DNA of 9,948 nt from Thiolapillus brandeum. Lineage in GTDB: Bacteria; Pseudomonadota; Gammaproteobacteria; Chromatiales; Chromatiaceae. The stretch covers positions 1-9,948 of the forward strand of contig DRLF01000194.1 in the NCBI GenBank assembly GCA_011051425.1, in the 5' to 3' direction. The notes under the pieces were generated by a model. The model ran no database searches. It was given only the letters and a program-made list of their open reading frames with translations, and had not been told where the DNA came from. Below are positions 1-5,521 of this stretch, one piece after another (the stretch's first letter is position 1; each line of letters starts with the position of its first letter). The position numbers were made by a program, and so were the translations under genes.

Positions 1-148
1 AGTAGGCATCGAGAAACGCCTCGGCGGAATCGTAACATTCTACAGACAGCCCCACGGATTCGATCAGCCACTGCAGGGAGCTGCGCATGGCTTCATCATC
101 ATCCACCACAAAAACAGTGGGCTGGGGCTGGTTCTGGCTTTCGTTCAT
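1..148 (-). CDS. FixJ-like response regulator, N-terminal part (cut by window edge)
   Basis: Only the first 49 residues lie in the window; the gene continues past position 1. The N-terminus has a short polar tail, then TVFVVDDDEAMRSSL, with the acidic pocket D16-D17-D18 that binds Mg2+ in receiver domains. It continues with WLIESVGLSVECYDSAEAFL, the usual alpha1-beta2 pattern of FixJ/TtrR-type regulators. The phospho-acceptor Asp and the output domain are outside the window, so a LuxR-type helix-turn-helix is expected from the family but not seen. The ATG overlaps the TGA of the sensor kinase gene as ATGA, which indicates translational coupling and makes this the cognate regulator. The kinase should pass phosphate from its histidine to this protein, which would then control transcription of unknown targets. 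Confidence 0.9.
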   Translation of the reverse strand, partial: MNESQNQPQPTVFVVDDDEAMRSSLQWLIESVGLSVECYDSAEAFLDAY

Positions 149-2715
149 GAGGCAATACTCTCGGCAATGACGCTGCTGGCAGGCAATTCAATGGTAAACA
201 CCGTCCCCTTTCCTTTGAGGGAATCGGCCATGATTCTACCATTGTGTTCGGCAACAATTGTCTGACTGATCGACAAACCCATGCCCATACCGGTCTTCTT
301 GGTGCTGAAGAAGGGATCGAACAGGTGCTTGAGATCTTCCGCCGCGATGCCGCTGCCGTTGTCCTTGACCCGGATGAAAGCCATTCCCTGCGAACTGAAT
401 CCGGTTTCGATGAGCAGATGGCGGTCTTCATCGGGCCGGTCCCCCAGTGCATCCAGGGCATTTCGCAACAGGTTCAGAATCACCTGCTCGATCTGCACCG
501 GGTCGATTCTGGCGATCACCGGCTGGCGGCTGAGCAGCAGTTCGATGGTGATACGCAGTTTCTGCCGGTCATGGGCGATGAGGGCGCAGGCATCCTTGAC
601 CAGGGCATTCAGGTCCGCGTATTCACGCACCGGCTGCTGACGGGTCACCATGCCGCGCAGGCGCTTGATGATCTCACCCGCGCGCTTGGCCTGCAGGGAG
701 ATCTGCTCCATGGCCCTGACCAGTTCCTCTTTCTCGCCGATGCCCAGACGGATACGCCGCGCACAGCCGTTGGCGAAATTGACGATAGCGGAAAGGGGCT
801 GATTCAGCTCGTGGGCGATACCCGTGGCCATTTCGCCCATGGTGCTGAGACGGGAAACATGGATGAGCTCGTTCTGGCGGTGGCGCGCCTCTTCCTCTGC
901 CTGCCGGATGGCCGTGATGTCACGCCCATACACGTTCACATAGCCAAGATTGGCCACCGGCGCCAGCAGCAGGGAGAACACCCCTCCGCTGGTTTCCACT
1001 TCCACTTCCCGGGCGCGGCCGCTTTCCAGAATCCTGTCCACCAGGCGCTTCCAGTAGATCGGCACCGTCTGCATGCGCTTGCAGCCCCAGTATTCGAGCA
1101 GGGCGTCACTGGCCTTGTTGGCATAGATGACCACGCCAGGCTGATTGATACGCAGCACCGGCAGCGGGCTTTCACCGGGAAAGGCGGCCAGGCTGGCGAT
1201 TTCCTGCGCCTGGCGCTTGCGCTCGGATATGTCCCGGATATAGGTCGTGAAAAACAGCCTGTCTTCCAGCATCACCGGCTTGATGGCGACTTCCACGGGA
1301 AACAGCTTGCCGTCCTTGCGGCGGGCGCTGAGCGTGCGCAGCACGGTGGGTGTCTCCGGCGCCGGCTCTTCCAGACAGTCGTAGAGCAGACTGTTGAACG
1401 CCTCGCGCGAGCCCTTGTCCAGTATGAGCTGATCCAGCGACTGGTTCAGCACCTCATCCCTGTCGTAGCCGAAGATCTTTTCCGCCGTGGGGTTGAAATC
1501 CACGATACGGCCCGCCTGGTCGATGGTCACGATGGGATCGAGAGAAGCATCCAGCACCGCCGTTTTCAGCGCTTCCCGTTCCTGGATCTCCGCGGTGTAC
1601 TTGGCGCGCATTTCCTCCCTGGCCCGCATCACCGCCTGGGTGAAGCTGCGTATCCAGTCTTCCATGATCAGCAGCTGGTTGCCTCCCTGGGGTGTCGGAT
1701 GTTCGATTTGCAGCGCCCGGCTGGAAAACTTGGCCACCCGTTTCAGCAGGCGGTTGATACGGCTGGAAATGAGGATGAACAGCAGCACGAAAATCAGGCC
1801 CACGATAGCGGCGCCGGTCAGCCTGTGGCGACGTTCCACGGCGATGATGCTCTGGCGGGTAGCCTCGACCACGTCACGGGAGATGAGCGTCGCGAAAAGC
1901 AGGTTGAGCGGGGAATTGCCGTAGTCGAAGAACGACTGGGCGGTAATGACATAGTCGGATTCCAGCGCCTTGATATTCGCCCCGTCGAGCAGATCGGTAT
2001 TGCTGCTGCTGGCCAGGATGGTCTGGGTTTCCCCGTCCACCAGGGCCACCGTAGTCTGGGAATTGCTGGCACGCTGCTGCGAAGCCCTCAGGAAATCCTG
2101 GTCTATCCTGATCAGCAACACCAGCGATCCCATGAGATTGTAGCTGGCATCCTCCACGCGCTCGGCAATCAGCATATACAGATCGCCGTCCAGCCGGGTG
2201 ATATAGGCCTGCTGCTGCTCGTTGGCTAGCGCATGCTGCAGCTCGGTGGTGGTTTCCCTGGGCAATGCCTTGTCTCCCAACTGATAGATCTCCCGGATAT
2301 TGCCTTCGAGATCGGCCAACAGCGCCAGGCTGGGTTTCACCGGCAACCCCTCGATGGCATCTTCCGGCAACCAGACGGGAGCCTTCTTTTTATACAGCAG
2401 GGGCGCTTCCCCCTCGGTGGAAAACCAGAACACAGGCTCCAGGTAATCCGCCATGCGCCGGTGGTGAGCCAGCAGGCGGGCGGTATTCACATAGGACTGG
2501 GTAAAACTGTCGAAGCGGGCCAGGGATTCGCTGGCCCGGGTCTCCAGTTGCCCCCGCAGTTCCTTGTCGAAGATATTTCCGATGGCGTTGGTCTGTATGG
2601 GATCGATGACGATCCAGACCGCAGCCCCCGTCAGCAGACCAAACAGGGCCGCCAGCACCGGCATGGGAACCCGGCGCAACAGCCTTCTCAGAAAATACCG
2701 GCGGGAATGCGTCAT
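145..2715 (-). CDS. PAS-domain membrane sensor histidine kinase (FixL/DctB-like)
   Basis: This 856-residue protein autophosphorylates on a histidine in response to a signal and passes phosphate to the adjoining FixJ-like regulator. Order: Arg-rich start and membrane segment about 18-38; a periplasmic region about 39-298 of the length of a double-Cache sensor; second membrane segment about 301-318; a linker; PAS 1 about 381-500 ending in a PAC-like YIRDISERK; PAS 2 about 507-605; HisKA with H-box GEMATGIAHELNQPLSAI (phospho-acceptor H635); HATPase with N-box NLLRNALDAL (N752), DNGSG (785-789), F-box DPFFSTK and GMGMGL (809-814). PAS 1 has no histidine at all, so it cannot bind haem the way FixL does. 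The ligand is unknown. The first ATG is chosen because it leaves positive residues before the first membrane segment. C4-dicarboxylate-type sensing by the periplasmic domain is possible but unproven. Confidence 0.93.
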   Translation of the reverse strand: MTHSRRYFLRRLLRRVPMPVLAALFGLLTGAAVWIVIDPIQTNAIGNIFDKELRGQLETRASESLARFDSFTQSYVNTARLLAHHRRMADYLEPVFWFSTEGEAPLLYKKKAPVWLPEDAIEGLPVKPSLALLADLEGNIREIYQLGDKALPRETTTELQHALANEQQQAYITRLDGDLYMLIAERVEDASYNLMGSLVLLIRIDQDFLRASQQRASNSQTTVALVDGETQTILASSSNTDLLDGANIKALESDYVITAQSFFDYGNSPLNLLFATLISRDVVEATRQSIIAVERRHRLTGAAIVGLIFVLLFILISSRINRLLKRVAKFSSRALQIEHPTPQGGNQLLIMEDWIRSFTQAVMRAREEMRAKYTAEIQEREALKTAVLDASLDPIVTIDQAGRIVDFNPTAEKIFGYDRDEVLNQSLDQLILDKGSREAFNSLLYDCLEEPAPETPTVLRTLSARRKDGKLFPVEVAIKPVMLEDRLFFTTYIRDISERKRQAQEIASLAAFPGESPLPVLRINQPGVVIYANKASDALLEYWGCKRMQTVPIYWKRLVDRILESGRAREVEVETSGGVFSLLLAPVANLGYVNVYGRDITAIRQAEEEARHRQNELIHVSRLSTMGEMATGIAHELNQPLSAIVNFANGCARRIRLGIGEKEELVRAMEQISLQAKRAGEIIKRLRGMVTRQQPVREYADLNALVKDACALIAHDRQKLRITIELLLSRQPVIARIDPVQIEQVILNLLRNALDALGDRPDEDRHLLIETGFSSQGMAFIRVKDNGSGIAAEDLKHLFDPFFSTKKTGMGMGLSISQTIVAEHNGRIMADSLKGKGTVFTIELPASSVIAESIAS

Positions 2716-2762
2716 GGCCCAATACTACCTGAATCCTTTTTTAACAGGTAAACTGGATCGCC
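2716..2762. promoter_or_regulatory. Short divergent intergenic region with 6-bp inverted repeat (possible operator)
   Basis: Only 47 bp separate the divergent starts of the sensor kinase and the RDD protein. It holds a perfect inverted repeat, TACCTG at 2726-2731 and CAGGTA at 2745-2750, around a 13-bp AT-rich spacer. The half-site centres are 19 bp apart, so the arms could face one side of the helix as an operator. I see no convincing -35/-10 pair on either strand, and no strong Shine-Dalgarno for either start. Promoter elements may extend into the coding ends. The role of the repeat is inference. Confidence 0.4.
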
Positions 2763-3233
2763 ATGAAAGACGCCCCGATTGATCTCGAAAACGCCGCCGA
2801 GCCAGGCCTGTTCAGGCGCCTGGCGGCCATCATCTACGACAGCGTGCTGGTTGCAGCACTGGTCGCTGCAGCCTTCACCCTGGTCTATCTGCCCCTGGCC
2901 GCCGGTTTTGGCCTGGAGAACATCAAGGACTATCCCTTGTACCAGACCGCAATGACCATCTGGATGTTCACCGTGGCCATCGGGTTTCACCTGTGGTTCT
3001 GGACACATGGCGGCCAGACCCTCGGCATGCGCGCCTGGCGCATCATGCTGTTCTCCAGCGACGGCCGCTCACCCAGCCTGCGCCAGGCTGTCGTACGCTA
3101 TGCCGTGGCAGTGGTTTCACTGGCGGCATTTGGGCTGGGTTTCCTGTGGATACTGATCGACAGCCAGAAACGCGCCTGGCATGACATCGCTTCCGGCACC
3201 CGGCTGGTGCTGGTGGACCCCAACAAGACCTGA
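2763..3233 (+). CDS. RDD-family integral membrane protein
   Basis: This is a 156-residue protein with three likely membrane segments, at about 22-44, 58-80 and 112-133. The RDD family is named for a conserved Arg and two Asp. Here GLFRRLAAIIYDSVLV supplies the Arg (R18/R19) and the first Asp (D26). GGQTLGMRAWRIML and GRSPSLRQAVVRY are typical middle motifs, and KRAWHDIASGTRLVLV is the usual C-terminal signature. The function of most RDD proteins is not established; a few have been proposed as cation/proton antiporters or accessory membrane proteins. The gene starts 47 bp from the divergent kinase gene and ends 3 bp before the secreted-protein gene, so the two are almost certainly cotranscribed and probably translationally coupled. 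The initiation signal is weak, but the Met precedes a complete family N-terminus. Confidence 0.9.
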   Translation: MKDAPIDLENAAEPGLFRRLAAIIYDSVLVAALVAAAFTLVYLPLAAGFGLENIKDYPLYQTAMTIWMFTVAIGFHLWFWTHGGQTLGMRAWRIMLFSSDGRSPSLRQAVVRYAVAVVSLAAFGLGFLWILIDSQKRAWHDIASGTRLVLVDPNKT

Positions 3234-3236
3234 ACC

Positions 3237-4928
3237 ATGGCCATGCGAACCTTTCTCCTGTCCCTCCTGTTGCTGAATACGTCCTGGACCACGGCTGCTG
3301 TCACCGTCGTGGACGGCGACGACTGGCGCCTGCCGTCCTGGTCCGCTCCCCTGGACGCTACACGTTTCTACTCCGAAGAAGCCTCGCCCGCCGATCATGT
3401 CGACGTGCGGGTCATCGACCTCAGCTGGCGGCAGATCAACCCGCGGAAAGGTGAATTTTCCACGACCACCGCCGGCTCTGCCGCAGGCATGCAATTTCCC
3501 TCGCTCGACGATCAGCGCGCCCTGCCCGGAAAATACTGGCTGCGTATCTGGGTGAGCGGCCAGGACTGGGCGCCTGCCTGGGTCAAGTCCGACTGCAACA
3601 TCAGCAAGACCTGGAAAGACCAGGAAGGCCAGGCCAGGCACCTGCCCATCTGGAACAGCTGTGTATGGAAACACGTCAAGGACATGTACCGCCAGGTGCT
3701 CACCGGCTGGGGCATGGCCGCCGACCCGGACATGCTCTTCATACAGGTACCAGGCGCGTTCTATTACACCGAATTCGACCTCGACATTCCCTTCCAGGCG
3801 GCCAAAGACGGCCTGACATTCGATGCATTCAACACCTGGTTCCAGGCCGCCATGAAAGACCTGGTCACCATCGCCAACGGTGAAAACAGCGATCCCTCCG
3901 ACGACTATGCCTGGAAGCTGGTGTACACGGGAGAGGACTATCCTTTCGACGACACCTGGGGCGGCGCCACCAACCTGCTGGCGCGGGACGCGGTGCAGGC
4001 AGGGCTGGGCATTCGCAACGGCATTACCGAGCTGTTCAACTTTCACCTCAACCATACGCCCGCCTATGGCGCCGCCATTGCCCAGGACGGCCATATCGAA
4101 ATCAACGAAGACTGGCCACTGCTGACGGACAAGCGCACCATCGGTGCGGAAAACGAGTGTTACAACGCCTGCGGCTATCACGCCAAAGATCTTTACTACG
4201 CCATCAGGATGTCCAACCTCAAGGCCCTGCAGATGCGCACCAAGCGTCTCTACGTGGTGCCCGAAGACAGCTACCTGTCCACCTATGCCACCCACTGGGA
4301 CTGGGTGCGGCATTCCCTGGGGAAACAGCGCGACAACAGCGCCGATGCCTGGGTGGCGCTCAGAACCGCCCAGGACAAGTACTGGATCGACGATCACAGC
4401 CACAGCTGGAACGGTGCGCCCTGGGTGCGCAATCTCGAGCGCTGGCTGGTACAGAAGGACGTGGGCAGCGATGGCATCAGCCGGCGTGGCAGCGATCACC
4501 GCGTCAACGAGATCGACCGGGACAACGGCGAATCCTGGGAAGGGCGCCTGACGGATCATGCCAACGGCCAGGACTACCTCTACTTCTTCATCGACGACCT
4601 GTTTGCCGCCGACTTTCAGCAGTCATGGCAACTGAAGGTGACTTTCGTCGATCAGGGCAACAGTGCCTGGTGGGTCGAATACCCGAACAGCGGCAACCGG
4701 ATCATCGCCAGCGAAACTGTCAGCCGCAGCGACAGCGGCAAGGTGAAAACCGCCACCATCGACCTGCCCCATGCCTTTTTCGACAACCAGATGGCCAATG
4801 CTGCCGACTTCCGCATCTTCAACGGTGGCCAGGAAGACCTGGAGGTGCGCTTTGTACGCCTGATCAGGAAAAACCGCCCGGCCGTTACCCTTCTGTTCCA
4901 GGATGGCTTCGAGGATCCGGTCAAGTAA
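3237..4928 (+). CDS. Secreted protein of unknown function; possible TIM-barrel glycosidase-like region plus C-terminal beta-sandwich
   Basis: I cannot assign this 563-residue protein to a characterised family. Residues 1-21 are a Sec signal peptide (MAMRTFLLSLLLLNTSWTTA, cleavage near the following Ala), so it acts outside the cytoplasm. VDVRVIDLSWRQINPRKGEF (56-74), KYWLRIWVSGQDWAPAW (99-115) and DMLFIQVPGAFYYTEFDL (165-182) resemble successive strands of TIM-barrel glycosidase-like proteins. E179 and the acidic run at GAENE (303-307) are only guesses for catalytic residues. Four cysteines (120, 142, 308, 312) could form disulphides. About 445-543 looks like a beta-sandwich module (YLYFFIDD, VTFVDQGN, KTATIDLP, ADFRIFNGG), a layout seen next to catalytic domains. 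The end is a short LFQDGFE tail. The gene starts 3 bp after the RDD gene; Met1 or Met3 (position 3243) could initiate. A carbohydrate-active role is inference. Confidence 0.85.
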   Translation: MAMRTFLLSLLLLNTSWTTAAVTVVDGDDWRLPSWSAPLDATRFYSEEASPADHVDVRVIDLSWRQINPRKGEFSTTTAGSAAGMQFPSLDDQRALPGKYWLRIWVSGQDWAPAWVKSDCNISKTWKDQEGQARHLPIWNSCVWKHVKDMYRQVLTGWGMAADPDMLFIQVPGAFYYTEFDLDIPFQAAKDGLTFDAFNTWFQAAMKDLVTIANGENSDPSDDYAWKLVYTGEDYPFDDTWGGATNLLARDAVQAGLGIRNGITELFNFHLNHTPAYGAAIAQDGHIEINEDWPLLTDKRTIGAENECYNACGYHAKDLYYAIRMSNLKALQMRTKRLYVVPEDSYLSTYATHWDWVRHSLGKQRDNSADAWVALRTAQDKYWIDDHSHSWNGAPWVRNLERWLVQKDVGSDGISRRGSDHRVNEIDRDNGESWEGRLTDHANGQDYLYFFIDDLFAADFQQSWQLKVTFVDQGNSAWWVEYPNSGNRIIASETVSRSDSGKVKTATIDLPHAFFDNQMANAADFRIFNGGQEDLEVRFVRLIRKNRPAVTLLFQDGFEDPVK

Positions 4929-4977
4929 CCGGATAACTGCTCATCACGTACAAACAGCCCTGACCCGATATCCGGTT
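4927..4977. repeat. Perfect 9-bp inverted repeat overlapping the stop codon
   Basis: AACCGGATA at 4927-4935 and TATCCGGTT at 4969-4977 are exact reverse complements around a 33-nt loop. The left arm includes the last two bases of the TAA of the secreted-protein gene. In mRNA this could form a 3' stem ahead of the terminator; in DNA it could be a protein site. No T-run follows, so it is not itself an intrinsic terminator. Confidence 0.6.
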
Positions 4978-5005
4978 GAAAGCTTCATGAGCGACAACAG
5001 CCAAT

Positions 5006-5038
5006 AAAAAAGGCGAAGCCTGATGGCCTCGCCTTTTT
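5006..5038. terminator. Bidirectional Rho-independent terminator between convergent genes
   Basis: AAAAAGGCGA (5007-5016) pairs perfectly with TCGCCTTTTT (5029-5038). An inner GCC/GGC extends the stem after one mismatch, and the loop is TGAT. The A-run on one side and T-run on the other let it act in both directions. It serves the RDD/secreted-protein operon from the left and the cold shock gene from the right. Confidence 0.9.
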
Positions 5039-5043
5039 CATGC

Positions 5044-5067
5044 CCGCCCTGCAGCAATGCAGGGCGG
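5044..5067. repeat. Perfect 10-bp hairpin downstream of csp
   Basis: CCGCCCTGCA (5044-5053) and TGCAGGGCGG (5058-5067) flank a four-base loop that reads GCAA on the plus strand, a GNRA-type tetraloop. It lies 18 bp past the csp stop and 6 bp from the bidirectional terminator. In the csp transcript it would be a very stable GC-rich 3' stem immediately upstream of the terminator stem. It may protect the mRNA 3' end or assist termination. It has no T-run of its own. Confidence 0.75.
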
Positions 5068-5084
5068 TCGCGATCTGGTATGAC

Positions 5085-5291
5085 TCAGATAGCTACGATG
5101 TTCTCTGCCTGGGGACCTTTCTGGCCCTGGGTGACAGTGAACTCGACCTTCTGACCTTCGGTCAGGGTCTTGAAACCAGAGCCTTGGATAGCGCTGAAAT
5201 GAGCAAATACGTCTGGGCCGTTTTCCTGCTCGATGAAACCAAAGCCTTTGGCTTCGTTGAACCATTTAACGGTACCGGTAGTAGTAGACAT
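5085..5291 (-). CDS. Cold shock protein, CspA family
   Basis: This 68-residue protein consists of a single cold-shock (OB-fold) domain that binds single-stranded RNA and DNA and melts mRNA structure, acting in the cytoplasm. RNP1 is KGFGFI (15-20) and RNP2 is VFAHF (28-32). The nucleic-acid-stacking aromatics W10, F11, F17, F19, F29, H31 and F32 are all present. Length is standard for CspA-type proteins. A Shine-Dalgarno AGGA lies 7 nt before the ATG. The gene is monocistronic: it has its own promoter about 150 nt upstream and two tandem hairpins after the stop. Whether it is cold-induced or constitutive cannot be told from the protein, because family members of both kinds look alike. The long leader hints at post-transcriptional control. 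Confidence 0.97.
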   Translation of the reverse strand: MSTTTGTVKWFNEAKGFGFIEQENGPDVFAHFSAIQGSGFKTLTEGQKVEFTVTQGQKGPQAENIVAI

Positions 5292-5441
5292 AATAAAATC
5301 CTATAAATTCAAGAGTAATAAAAGCCCCTCACGGAGGCAGTTTTGCTAGAAGTGTTGCGTTTACTTATGAAGAACAGAACGAGGAACTACGGATGGAACT
5401 TCGAAATGGCGTGCATAAATATAAGACGTACTTTCAAGCTG
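5292..5441 (-). promoter_or_regulatory. Long 5' leader of the csp mRNA
   Basis: If transcription starts about 7 nt after the -10 box (5448-5453), the leader is about 150 nt, close to the roughly 160-nt leader known for E. coli cspA mRNA. It contains a small stem (GCCTC at 5338-5334 with GGGGC at 5328-5324) followed by TTTTA, and a 9-codon reading frame at 5416-5387. It ends AT-rich with AGGA 7 nt before the start. I see no convincing match to the E. coli cold box. Regulation through this leader is inference. Confidence 0.55.
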
Positions 5442-5447
5442 AAATCG

Positions 5448-5475
5448 ATTATATACACATTTACCCTGCAGTCAA
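5448..5475 (-). promoter_or_regulatory. Sigma70-type promoter of csp
   Basis: Read on the minus strand, TTGACT (5475-5470) is a 5-of-6 match to the -35 box and TATAAT (5453-5448) is a perfect -10 box, separated by 16 bp. This is the best promoter in the window. It lies 46 bp past the end of the amidotransferase gene on the same strand and points at csp. Confidence 0.85.
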
Positions 5476-5521
5476 TACAATATTTTTCCTGATTTGCCTG
5501 CAGATTCACGCGCATGCAGGT

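Noticed and set aside
244..2229. Long plus-strand open frame of 661 codons opposite the sensor kinase
   Set aside because: It is fully antisense to a kinase with every family motif. Long antisense frames are expected in GC-rich genes, and its translation is rich in His/Gln/Arg with no domain pattern.
3117..4559. Minus-strand open frame of 480 codons opposite the secreted protein
   Set aside because: It is antisense to a gene with a signal peptide and a coupled start. Its translation is a Gly/Val/His-rich shadow with no motif. The poorly known sense protein made this worth checking, but sense has the better start, signal peptide and terminator.
5497..5520. CCTGCA/TGCAGG inverted repeat just after the amidotransferase stop, as a terminator
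   Set aside because: The stem is only 6 bp with a 12-nt loop and no T-run follows on the minus strand, so I do not call a terminator; the operon may read into csp.
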